Source: MGBC120314 sp051880495 | GTDB taxonomy: Bacteria > Bacillota > Clostridia > Lachnospirales > Lachnospiraceae | Assembly: GCA_051880495.1 (NCBI GenBank) | Contig: JBJEOB010000118.1 | Coordinates: forward strand, 1 to 64,000 | DNA: 64,000 bases | Reading direction: 5' to 3' | Part shown: piece after piece, positions 24,874 through 33,660 of the stretch | How positions within the stretch are numbered: the first letter of the stretch is position 1 | Layout of the letters: each line of letters starts with the position of its first letter | The notes under the pieces: model-generated | What the model was told of the DNA's origin: nothing | Databases searched by the model: none | Seen by the model: the letters and a program-made list of their open reading frames with translations, nothing else | Translations under genes and position numbers: made by a program

Positions 24874-26865
24874 CTAATCCAGCTTATAGATGTATCCATA
24901 ATCATTTTCGTATTCCATCCACATAACATCAATATCCTGCTGATATGATTCTGAAGGAAGTTCATAGCCCTTCTGGACAAAAATATACTTTGTTCCATTC
25001 TTCTCCAAATCCCCTCTGAAATCGTACGAAGGATAATCATGATTATTTAATCCATCCGGATGAAGTTCCGGATCCTGACCCGAAAGAATATAATAATATT
25101 CTCTTAAGTACCTTAATTCTTTACCGAAATATGGTATATACGTATCTTCCCTTTCTGCAATCTCGTATACCTTATTATACATATCCTGCATACTGGCATC
25201 TACATTACCGCCCTGCTTAACAAGATCAATATTAAAATTATATATTCCAAAAAGCTGTTCCGAAATATTATTCTTCCACAGCCACTCATTTGACTCAGAA
25301 ATATTTTTTTCTATACCTGATATTGAAATGATAAACAATACCATTGCCCCTGCCAGATAAGTAATCATATTCTTTCTGCTCTCACCTGTCACACCCACAA
25401 CAGCTTTGAAAGCGCATCCAAATAAAAGAAGCCAGAAAAGATAATGCATTTTATAGAAATAATAACTGCCAATACTGCCATTTAGTACACAGTAAATCAT
25501 CCACGCTGAAAATATCAGTGTTATAAAGACCATCCAGACTGACGCATCGTTTTTCTTTTTACGAAATACATCCGTTATACAGACACCCAGAGGAAACAGC
25601 AGAACAAGGAAATTTGCATAAGGTTCTCTGTAAATATTTCCATCCAGAATCATTCCCTGTTCCTGCGAAACGAACCGCACAATCATTTCCTGGTAAATAT
25701 AGCGGTATCCAAGCAGAATACACACTAAAACTAATACCGATGCCAGAATTGCTGCAATTTTTTTCCTCTTGGAAAGCCATGCACAAAAAGCCTGCCATTT
25801 ATCCGACATCTCTTTTGATTTTAGCCTGAGCAGTATTATCATCAAACCTAACACTGCCGCTATAACAACTATCGGGAGCCATAATTTTCCCATGAACTGT
25901 GGCGTGATATAGCTTACGCCAAATGTTCCGGCAGCCCCGAAGCCAAACAGTATTATTTCAAAGAATTCCGCATCAAAAATACGCTTACGCCTGCCGTACC
26001 ACAGCAAAAAGTATATTAATTCTCCGCCTAATGCTACCGGAGCAAACTGCGTGTACGAAACAAGTACCGAAACATTTGCAAATGACAGCATGACAAGAAT
26101 CATCCACTGCGGAATTTCCTCATACTCATGACGCTGAAGTGTCCACAACACAAACGTAATCATCAAAATACCCATGCCAAGATACTCAAATCCGTACAGC
26201 ATATTATTTAACGGATATCCTGCTGCATACAGCAGAGTAAACAAAACACCTGCAATATACGAATATCTGCCGTTAATAATTCTTCGTATCCACGCCCAGA
26301 ACATTGCTCCCATCATAAAGAAAAGCATTACATCTGCAAGCATAAATGATCTGAACCATTCAGCCTCCGGGAAAATAAACGAAAGTACCTGTATAAATAT
26401 CATATCCATTACATACATTGCATATTTTCCGCGTGTAATGCTTCCTGAAAGCATCATTTCCTTGCAGTAACTAAAATGTCTTGCCGAGTCATCAGATGCA
26501 TACGAAAATATGTTAAATGTATTTCCATATCTTCTCATTCCTAAAATCAGGGCGATTACGATAAGTACAAGCACAACAAGTGCATCCGGCACAAAAAATT
26601 CGTATTTCTGAGTACGTTTCTTTCTGTATATATATAACAGAACCATTGCCGACAAAATAAGATTACATACTGAAAGGCTTGTTATTCCGACAGGTACCGA
26701 TAAATAATTTACAACACCCGTTGCAAGCACCCAGAAGCTTATCATAAATACAAGTGTCGAGCATGCGAAGCTTATTAAATTAAGTTTAGCCTTATTCTTA
26801 GGCATCAGCATCAAACTAATATAAAGTATTAGTGACGATACAACAAAAAACACTGCTTCAATCAT
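24874..26865 (-). CDS. Large polytopic membrane protein, possibly a GT-C-type glycosyltransferase
   Basis: 663 residues with about 14 hydrophobic segments over residues 1-520 and a soluble C-terminal domain (about 525-663) rich in aromatic and acidic residues. An acidic pair in the first large outer loop (SYASDDSARHF, about 119-129) is placed like the catalytic acid of GT-C enzymes that use lipid-linked sugars. I cannot name the family. It begins 3 bases after manC and so belongs to the GDP-mannose operon, which suggests a role in glycan assembly outside the membrane. Confidence 0.75.
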   Translation of the reverse strand: MIEAVFFVVSSLILYISLMLMPKNKAKLNLISFACSTLVFMISFWVLATGVVNYLSVPVGITSLSVCNLILSAMVLLYIYRKKRTQKYEFFVPDALVVLVLIVIALILGMRRYGNTFNIFSYASDDSARHFSYCKEMMLSGSITRGKYAMYVMDMIFIQVLSFIFPEAEWFRSFMLADVMLFFMMGAMFWAWIRRIINGRYSYIAGVLFTLLYAAGYPLNNMLYGFEYLGMGILMITFVLWTLQRHEYEEIPQWMILVMLSFANVSVLVSYTQFAPVALGGELIYFLLWYGRRKRIFDAEFFEIILFGFGAAGTFGVSYITPQFMGKLWLPIVVIAAVLGLMIILLRLKSKEMSDKWQAFCAWLSKRKKIAAILASVLVLVCILLGYRYIYQEMIVRFVSQEQGMILDGNIYREPYANFLVLLFPLGVCITDVFRKKKNDASVWMVFITLIFSAWMIYCVLNGSIGSYYFYKMHYLFWLLLFGCAFKAVVGVTGESRKNMITYLAGAMVLFIISISGIEKNISESNEWLWKNNISEQLFGIYNFNIDLVKQGGNVDASMQDMYNKVYEIAEREDTYIPYFGKELRYLREYYYILSGQDPELHPDGLNNHDYPSYDFRGDLEKNGTKYIFVQKGYELPSESYQQDIDVMWMEYENDYGYIYKLD

Positions 26866-26868
26866 TTT

Positions 26869-27936
26869 TTACAAATACTCTTTTCTGCCATCTGCTTTTA
26901 ACTTGTCAACAATCTTCTTAACATCCTGAACCCTGTCCTTGCTGCAGACCATGATTCCATCCTCAGTTTCTACAACTACGACATTATCAAGTCCCAATGT
27001 TGTGACAAGACGTGTGCTTGAATATACAACGCTGTTTTTGGTATCAATATTAACACAGTCGCCCACTACAACATTACCGTTTTCATCTTCAGGATGCATT
27101 ACTTTTAACATATCAAAGCTTCCAACGTCATTCCATCCGAATTCTCCCGGAACAACCATGACATCATCCGACTGTTCCATAATACCATAGTCGATTGAAA
27201 TGCTCTGAATCTGAGGATATACCTCATTAATAACGTCATACTCCTTATCAGTATTCATAGCTGCCTCAATTTTCATAAGGTCTGCATAGATTGAAGGAAG
27301 GAATCTTTCAAAATTCTTAAGTATTGTTGACGCCTTCCAGATAAACATACCGCTGTTCCATGCATAGCTTCCTGATGCCACATATGCTTTGGCAGTCTCC
27401 AAATCCGGTTTTTCCTTAAATTCCTCTACCTTTTTTGCCGCACCACAGTCATTTACATCGTATTTAATATATCCATATCCTGTAGAAGGGAAAGTAGGCG
27501 TAATTCCGACAGTTACAAGCTTGTCTGACTCCTCTGCCTCACTGACAGCAAGAGACAGAACTCTTGTAAACTCATCCGTATCCTTTATAAATGCATCAGA
27601 TGGAGTTATAACCATAATTCCATCTCCATACTTCCTGATGATTTCTACTGCCGCATATCCGATACATGCCGCCGTGTTACGTGCTGAAGGTTCAGCAAGA
27701 ATATGATTCTTCTGAATTCTACCTGTTGTAACATCTTCCATAGCCTTTGCCTGTGTCTTGTTGGTTACAATAAAAATGTCTGATTTATCCGCTGTTCTTG
27801 CCAGTCTGTCAATAGTCTCATTTACCATAACTTCCTTGCCACTCAGATTAAGAAGCTGCTTTGGTTTTTCCTGTCTCGATAAAGGCCAGAAGCGTGTTCC
27901 GCCACCGCCTGCCATAATAACACCATAAACTTTCAT
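26869..27936 (-). CDS. manC: Mannose-1-phosphate guanylyltransferase
   Basis: Makes GDP-mannose from mannose-1-P and GTP. All nucleotidyltransferase motifs are canonical: AGGGGTRFWPLSRQEKPKQ at the N-terminus, EPSARNTAACIGYAA, ITPSDAFI, TGYGYIKYD, YAWNSGMFIWK and FGWNDVGS. The 355-residue single-domain form lacks a PMI cupin tail; that activity is in the neighbouring fusion gene. It lies 18 bases downstream of the fusion gene, in one operon. Confidence 0.95.
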   Translation of the reverse strand: MKVYGVIMAGGGGTRFWPLSRQEKPKQLLNLSGKEVMVNETIDRLARTADKSDIFIVTNKTQAKAMEDVTTGRIQKNHILAEPSARNTAACIGYAAVEIIRKYGDGIMVITPSDAFIKDTDEFTRVLSLAVSEAEESDKLVTVGITPTFPSTGYGYIKYDVNDCGAAKKVEEFKEKPDLETAKAYVASGSYAWNSGMFIWKASTILKNFERFLPSIYADLMKIEAAMNTDKEYDVINEVYPQIQSISIDYGIMEQSDDVMVVPGEFGWNDVGSFDMLKVMHPEDENGNVVVGDCVNIDTKNSVVYSSTRLVTTLGLDNVVVVETEDGIMVCSKDRVQDVKKIVDKLKADGRKEYL

Positions 27937-27954
27937 TTTAATATCCTCCTGATT

Positions 27955-30267
27955 TTAAATGTGAGTTACGATAATCTCACATGCTCCTTTTATTGTAATT
28001 ATATTTTTAAATGCAGGGATAAAGAAACTGTCTCCGCGTTTAAAATCCATCTGTCTGTTTTCGTCAGAAATTGTTCCCTGACCTTCTACAATCATGACCG
28101 ACTGGAATGATGCCTCATCAATCGGAAGCTTAAGTTCATCCTTTACGACATATTTATTACATTCGAAATATTTACACAAAACAAGTGTCGTCTTTTCGTT
28201 GCCATTTGCATCTGTCTCCGTCTTCAGTTCTTCAGTTTTCTGCATCTGGCGATACTTAACTACATCGAGTGCCTTATCGACATGTAACTGTCTCGGGTTG
28301 CCGAACTTATCTCTTCTGTCGTAATCATACATCCTGTAAGTACAGTTAGAGCTCTGCTGAATCTCACAGATAAGTATTCCTCCGCAGATTGCATGAATCG
28401 TTCCTGCCTCAACATAAAATACGTCGCCCTTCTTAACATTTACCTTATTGAGCACCTCAAGAATTGTATTATTCGCTATTCGTTCCCTAAGCTCCTCTTT
28501 GGATATTTCTCCCTTGGTTCCGTAATAAATATAGGAATCCTTGTCACAGTCCATAATGTACCACATTTCATTCTTGCCGTACTCACCCTCGTATTTGAGT
28601 GCATATTCATCGTCCGGATGAATCTGGATTGATAATGGGTTGGCTGCGTCTATGAATTTTATAAGAATAGGAAAACGGTCATAATGCTGGCATTTCCATC
28701 CAAGTGCACTTCTTCCGAGTGCAGCAAGATAATCGTTAAAATACATTCCATCATACTTGCCGCCACTTACCTTGCTGACACCATCCGCATGTGCAGATAA
28801 TTCCCAGCTCTCGGCAATGATATCCAAATCACATTTCTTGCCAAGTTCATCCCTGATTCTTGTCCCGCCCCAGAGATAATCTTTAAATGCCGGCATGAGT
28901 TTGATAAATTCTTCCTTTTCATCCGTAACCTTCTTCTCCATACGGATAACGTCGGAATCTACAACGCGGTGTCCGACAGCCACTTCTACAATTTCAACAT
29001 CCTCGAGCGTATTATTTTTTACCTTGTGAGCCAGTCCAATCGGTACAAAAACACAGTCACCCATATGGTAATCCTTCGTCTCATCGCCAAGAGTGATGGT
29101 CGGATTGCCCCTGACTACAGTCCACTGCTCACTTCTGTATTCATGCTTATGAAGTTCAAACTCCATCCCCGGAGCTACTGTAACCTTCTTAACTTTATAT
29201 CCGTCACCGCGTTTTAAAAGTTCATGGCTTCCCCAGCTTCTGAAGGATGTCGTGTTGTAATCAAAATAATCCACATACTGTTCATGATGCTCTTTGATGA
29301 TATCCTTTATCTCATCCGAGTTTTCCCTGTTGGTAACATATACTGCATCATCAGTATTTACCACAATCGCATCTTCAATTCCATTTACAACAACAAGCTT
29401 GTTGCCCGCCCTGTTTATCACTGTTGCATCGCTGTCATTAACAAGTACATTCTGCTGGTCACTGCCTTCCACATATCTTGCATATGTTCTAAGGCTTCCT
29501 ATATCGCTCCACGCATAATGGCACAGAAGCAGATATATTTTATGGCTTTTTACAAGATATGCCTCATCAATGCTGACCGGTTCAATATCCTTAAGCCATT
29601 TCTCCAATATTACACCGTCACTTTCAGGCATACGTGAGTTTATTGCGCTGCATACCTTAAAAAGCTTCGGATTTACCTCTTTCAGCTCAGCAAGCATTAC
29701 GCTTACTTTACACATTATTATACCGGCATTCCAGAAACAGTTGCCTGCATCAATAAGCTTCTTTGCCGTACTTTTATCAGGACGGTAAAAAATCTGTTTG
29801 ACATTATCTTCACAACCGACTATATACGCAAATCTTGATCTTGGCTTTGTAGGCTTTATGCCATGCAAAATAACCTTTCCCGTTTCCACCAGTTTTTTCG
29901 ATTCAATCATATCATTCTGATACTCATATCCCTCAACTAAAGCATCAGAACTTATAACAAGAATTTCTTCATCCTCTTTGCAGGACATTGCCGCCACAAT
30001 TACGGGTATGGCAGTTTTCTTGCTCTTTTCTTCAACTAAAATTCTGTAGTTTACGCCCTGAAGTGCTCTCATCTGACTTTCTACAATGTAACGAAAATCC
30101 TTATTGGTAACTATTATAAATTCATCGCAGAACGTCATGTTACGAACTACATTTTCCTGAAACAATGAACGGTTTTCCCTAAACGCCATAAACTGTTTCG
30201 GATATTTCTGTCTTGATAATGGCCAGAGTGCATCGCCCGTTCCACCTGCAAGTACTATACATTTCAT
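27955..30267 (-). CDS. Fusion of degenerate GMP domain, type II PMI cupin and class I phosphomannose isomerase
   Basis: About 770 residues in three parts. Residues 1-330 look like mannose-1-P guanylyltransferase, but key motifs are changed: GGTGDALWPLSR in place of GGxGTRxWPLSR, KSKKTAIP in place of SARNTA, PRSRFAYI in place of STGYGYI, YAWSDIGS in place of GWNDVGS. Residues ~340-450 form a type II PMI cupin (GSHELLKRGDGYKVKKVTV, then FELHKHEYRSEQW). Residues ~460-770 are a class I phosphomannose isomerase (YLWGGTRIRDEL, IQIHPDDEYA, GKNEMWYI, EAGTIHA). The protein should convert fructose-6-P to mannose-6-P; the first domain is probably inactive or regulatory. Start chosen at MKCIVLAGG by homology; no clear ribosome-binding site. 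Confidence 0.9.
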   Translation of the reverse strand: MKCIVLAGGTGDALWPLSRQKYPKQFMAFRENRSLFQENVVRNMTFCDEFIIVTNKDFRYIVESQMRALQGVNYRILVEEKSKKTAIPVIVAAMSCKEDEEILVISSDALVEGYEYQNDMIESKKLVETGKVILHGIKPTKPRSRFAYIVGCEDNVKQIFYRPDKSTAKKLIDAGNCFWNAGIIMCKVSVMLAELKEVNPKLFKVCSAINSRMPESDGVILEKWLKDIEPVSIDEAYLVKSHKIYLLLCHYAWSDIGSLRTYARYVEGSDQQNVLVNDSDATVINRAGNKLVVVNGIEDAIVVNTDDAVYVTNRENSDEIKDIIKEHHEQYVDYFDYNTTSFRSWGSHELLKRGDGYKVKKVTVAPGMEFELHKHEYRSEQWTVVRGNPTITLGDETKDYHMGDCVFVPIGLAHKVKNNTLEDVEIVEVAVGHRVVDSDVIRMEKKVTDEKEEFIKLMPAFKDYLWGGTRIRDELGKKCDLDIIAESWELSAHADGVSKVSGGKYDGMYFNDYLAALGRSALGWKCQHYDRFPILIKFIDAANPLSIQIHPDDEYALKYEGEYGKNEMWYIMDCDKDSYIYYGTKGEISKEELRERIANNTILEVLNKVNVKKGDVFYVEAGTIHAICGGILICEIQQSSNCTYRMYDYDRRDKFGNPRQLHVDKALDVVKYRQMQKTEELKTETDANGNEKTTLVLCKYFECNKYVVKDELKLPIDEASFQSVMIVEGQGTISDENRQMDFKRGDSFFIPAFKNIITIKGACEIIVTHI

Positions 30268-30317
30268 ATCTGTAAACCCCATAAAAATTATTATATTCAA
30301 AAACGCCTCTGCGTTAA

Positions 30318-30345
30318 ATTATAAACCACAAAAAGGGAATTCCAA
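30318..30345 (-). promoter_or_regulatory. Candidate promoter for the PMI fusion-manC operon
   Basis: Minus strand TTGGAA (30340-30345), 16-base spacer, TATAAT (30318-30323). The -35 lies inside the gmd terminator hairpin. A second TATAAT at 30290-30295 has a poor -35 (TTTAAC) 17 bases upstream. Confidence 0.4.
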
Positions 30346-30358
30346 AGAATTCCCTTTT
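30331..30358 (-). terminator. Terminator after gmd
   Basis: A perfect 12-bp inverted repeat (AAAAGGGAATTC, 4-base loop, GAATTCCCTTTT) lies 17 bases past the gmd stop codon. The minus-strand 3' arm ends in a T-run. It separates gmd from the GDP-mannose genes. Confidence 0.82.
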
Positions 30359-30375
30359 CATATCAATTCTGTTAA

Positions 30376-31407
30376 TTATAATTTTGAATAAGCAATTTCT
30401 TTCTCAACTAATGCAAGATCATTTTTTACCATTCTTTCAACAAGCTCATCAAATGAAATATGTCTTACCCATCCAAGCTTTGCATCTGCTTTTGCAGGAT
30501 TACCGATAAGAATATCTACTTCAGCAGGACGGAAGAAGTTCTTGTTGACCTTAACTACTACCTTGCCTGTCGCCTTATCCTTACCTACTTCATCAACACC
30601 CGAGCCCTCGAATTCAATCTCAATGCCGGCCTTGGCAAATGCTGTTACAACAAATTCACGTACTGTACGTGTTTCATTGGTTGCAATAACATAATCATCC
30701 GGTTCATCCTGCTGCAACATTAACCACATTGCATAAACATAGTCCTTTGAATGCCCCCAGTCACGCTTTGAGTCCATATTACCAAGTTCAAGATGGTCCT
30801 GAACTCCAAGCTTAATTCTTGCTACCGCGTCTGTAATCTTACGTGTAACGAACTCCTTACCTCTTCTTTCACTTTCATGATTGAAAAGGATTCCGCTGCA
30901 TGCAAACATATTATAACTTTCTCTGTAATTCTTGGTAATCCAGTGTCCGTAAAGCTTAGCAACTCCGTATGGACTTCTTGGATAGAAAGGTGTTTTTTCT
31001 GTCTGTGGGATTTCCTGAACAAGTCCAAACATCTCTGATGTTGAAGCCTGATAAAATCTTGCTGACGGCTTAACCTTGCGGATAGCTTCAAGCATATTGG
31101 TAACACCTAATGCATCAATGTTAGCTGTCGCAAGAGGCTGTTCCCATGATGTTGCTACAAATGACTGTGCAGCAAGGTTGTACACCTCATCAGCCTGCGA
31201 AACTTCCATTGCGTTAATAAGCGATACAACATCCGTCATATCAGCATAAATAAAATGAATTTTATCCTTAATATGTTCAACATTACCATAATCAACTACT
31301 GACTTACGTCTCATAAGTCCGTATACATTATAGCCTTTTTCAAGTAACAGTTCTGCAAGATAAGAACCGTCCTGACCGTTAATACCTGTAATGAGTGCGT
31401 TCTTCAT
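30376..31407 (-). CDS. gmd: GDP-mannose 4,6-dehydratase
   Basis: Converts GDP-D-mannose to GDP-4-keto-6-deoxy-D-mannose using bound NADP. The 343-residue extended SDR shows the Gmd-specific opening TGINGQDGSYLAELLLEKGY, the catalytic ASTSEMFG loop, YGVAK, and FNHESERRGKEFVTRKI. Flanked by its own promoter and a terminator, it seems to be a single-gene unit. Its product is the substrate of the Rmd-like reductase encoded at 51076-52017, giving GDP-D-rhamnose. Confidence 0.97.
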   Translation of the reverse strand: MKNALITGINGQDGSYLAELLLEKGYNVYGLMRRKSVVDYGNVEHIKDKIHFIYADMTDVVSLINAMEVSQADEVYNLAAQSFVATSWEQPLATANIDALGVTNMLEAIRKVKPSARFYQASTSEMFGLVQEIPQTEKTPFYPRSPYGVAKLYGHWITKNYRESYNMFACSGILFNHESERRGKEFVTRKITDAVARIKLGVQDHLELGNMDSKRDWGHSKDYVYAMWLMLQQDEPDDYVIATNETRTVREFVVTAFAKAGIEIEFEGSGVDEVGKDKATGKVVVKVNKNFFRPAEVDILIGNPAKADAKLGWVRHISFDELVERMVKNDLALVEKEIAYSKL

Positions 31408-31436
31408 TGTTATCCTCCATAAAATATACTGGATTG

Positions 31437-31465
31437 ATTATATCATATTCTTATTTTTTTGTATA
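31437..31465 (-). promoter_or_regulatory. Candidate sigma-A promoter of gmd
   Basis: Minus strand TATACA (31460-31465; four of six to consensus), 17-base spacer, TATAAT (31437-31442), about 30 bases before the gmd ATG, which has a good GGAGG. Confidence 0.6.
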
Positions 31466-31497
31466 CCCCAAAAACACTTACATTATCCATGCATATT

Positions 31498-33579
31498 TTA
31501 ATTCAATCCGTACTTTGCCATGATTGCAGTAAACTCTGCTGAATCGGCAAAACCGGCTAAAATCTGCTCTCTTGAAAGTTCTCCGGAATTTAATGCTGTA
31601 AGCCATGTATTCATTCCCTCTTCATCAGCATTTCTGTCTAAAAATGTCGCATACATGACATTTATATAATCCTGGTTTGACAGATTTTTAGCCTTGAATT
31701 CATCTGAGAAGATAAAGCTTTCGGCAACCATTTTAGGAGTATAGGTTTTTGTCAAAATCTGAGTACACCATGTCGCCAGACCTTCCTCATCAAATTTTCT
31801 TCCAAGTGCCTTGGTATAACACCTTCCAACAAAGAATGTAACACCCGCATTCTGATCCTGAGGTTTTGTAAGCGCAATTGTTCCCTTATCTATGTCATAC
31901 TTTGTGCATAAATTTTCAAATTCCGTCGAATCAACGTATCCCTTAAATACATATTCCCTTGAAACACCCTGGTTAAGGAAATCCATCCAAGTCGCCTTGC
32001 CGCCTTCATCAGCAGCTCTGTTGAACAGCGTCTTGTACATTATATCAAGAAATTGTGAATCACTATAGTTCTTTTTAGCAAACTCTTCTCCGAAAACAAA
32101 TCCATATGCCACCTGTGCACCTGTTGATGTCTTGTTGATAAGCTGTCCCATCCAATAATCCAGTCCTGACTGATCCGGTTCACGCCCGAGCACCTGTGTG
32201 TATAATCGTGTAACAAATTCTCTTATTGCTGTTATTTTCGGATCTTCTTCGCCCGGTTTTAAGCACCTTGTTGCTGGCATATTCTCATATACAGGTATCT
32301 TAAATACAAACAGATTATCTACGCTGTTGGCATTAGTGTAAGCCTTCTTTATGCTTGATGATTCACTTGTAGGCGCCATTATGTTCTGCATATACTGATG
32401 GGAATATAAGCCATTGTAGCTTGCATCAACATCAAATTTCTGCAGATACAGGGTATCCTGTCCCTTTAAAATATAACCTGACGAAATAACCTGTGCACCT
32501 CCAAGAAGAGAGGAAAATCTGGTTGTCCAGCCATATTCCCTTGCCTTTGAAAGTCCGCTTTTATAGACAGCTTCATTCGTCGAACCGCTTGCACCAATAT
32601 TAAAATAGTTATACAGTCCCTCATAACCCGGATATGTTCCTGAAATCAGAGGAGAGGTTCCGTTTCCCTGCTCCTGATATACACGGCATGCCAGATGAAA
32701 AGGACTGACACCGATAGTAGCTCCAATATTATAGAATGCCGTACAATAATACATTCCCTCATTGGGAATCTCGCCTGCCATAAATGTAGACTGCAATATT
32801 CCCTGAACTGCTGTCTCCGTATGATATGAGGCATTATATGTCAGCTGCTCAAATGCAAATATGTTAGTGTCATTTAAATAATTTCTCGGATCAAGATAAT
32901 ATTTAACAATATCCTCTGAAGCCAGACTCCAGCTGTTACTGTAATATCCTCTTATCCATGAACTTGGCGAGCTTGCCGGCACAAGACTTCTGTCCTGGTA
33001 CATCTGTCCGTTAACAACATCACTCCAGTTAAGACCGGTATTCATAGGAACAAACGTCCAGTTAGGATGACTTTGTTTAAGCGTGGTAAGTGCACTCTGA
33101 TAGCTAACAGGAAATGCATCTATATCAGCATATGTATCCGCCAAAACCGCCCTTGTCTGAGGCATATATTTTTCTTCAGCCCCGATAAGCCTTTCATCAG
33201 AATATGCAAGATATTCTTTTTCTATATACCCTTCATATTCCTTATCATTTATAGATGCTTTAACACGATACCATATTGTATCATCTGATATTTCACATCC
33301 TGTGATAATTACCGTATGTCCTGCATTTATTCTGACTACTGTATCCGAGTCATCAGACGGTTTACTCTTGACATCATAATAATCACATAAATAAACCAGC
33401 GCCATAACGTCTCTTTCATCAGTAACATTATTGATTTCTTCATTCATCATTTGTGACTGTGTCGTAATATCCTCTTTAGTCTGTTCCGCCCTGACACTAT
33501 CCATAAAAATGGACGTGCTCAGCATACCGGCGAGCGTAATACATAATGCTCTTCTTACTAAAAATTTCAATTTAATCAT
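31498..33579 (-). CDS. Secreted glucosaminidase-like protein with SH3-like and DUF4214 repeats
   Basis: 693 residues with an N-terminal signal peptide (about 1-31, ending VRA). An SH3-like domain follows at about 60-125 (VYLCDYYDVKSKPSDDSDTV). Residues ~155-400 resemble clostridial LytD-type N-acetylglucosaminidases: FPVSYQSALTTLKQSHPNW, then DPRNYLND and FAFEQLTYN with a candidate catalytic Glu. The C-terminus (about 455-693) holds four DUF4214 units in two pairs, each like FVTRLYTQVLGREPDQSGLD. Likely acts on peptidoglycan outside the cell. The same C-terminal array occurs on the next gene product, suggesting a shared surface-targeting role. Confidence 0.87.
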   Translation of the reverse strand: MIKLKFLVRRALCITLAGMLSTSIFMDSVRAEQTKEDITTQSQMMNEEINNVTDERDVMALVYLCDYYDVKSKPSDDSDTVVRINAGHTVIITGCEISDDTIWYRVKASINDKEYEGYIEKEYLAYSDERLIGAEEKYMPQTRAVLADTYADIDAFPVSYQSALTTLKQSHPNWTFVPMNTGLNWSDVVNGQMYQDRSLVPASSPSSWIRGYYSNSWSLASEDIVKYYLDPRNYLNDTNIFAFEQLTYNASYHTETAVQGILQSTFMAGEIPNEGMYYCTAFYNIGATIGVSPFHLACRVYQEQGNGTSPLISGTYPGYEGLYNYFNIGASGSTNEAVYKSGLSKAREYGWTTRFSSLLGGAQVISSGYILKGQDTLYLQKFDVDASYNGLYSHQYMQNIMAPTSESSSIKKAYTNANSVDNLFVFKIPVYENMPATRCLKPGEEDPKITAIREFVTRLYTQVLGREPDQSGLDYWMGQLINKTSTGAQVAYGFVFGEEFAKKNYSDSQFLDIMYKTLFNRAADEGGKATWMDFLNQGVSREYVFKGYVDSTEFENLCTKYDIDKGTIALTKPQDQNAGVTFFVGRCYTKALGRKFDEEGLATWCTQILTKTYTPKMVAESFIFSDEFKAKNLSNQDYINVMYATFLDRNADEEGMNTWLTALNSGELSREQILAGFADSAEFTAIMAKYGLN

Positions 33580-33660
33580 TTTTCTGCTCCCAAATAAACT
33601 TTACAAAGGGAATATACACCCTGCCTGCAGTTTGATGCAATAAGAAATCTCTGGAAATAA

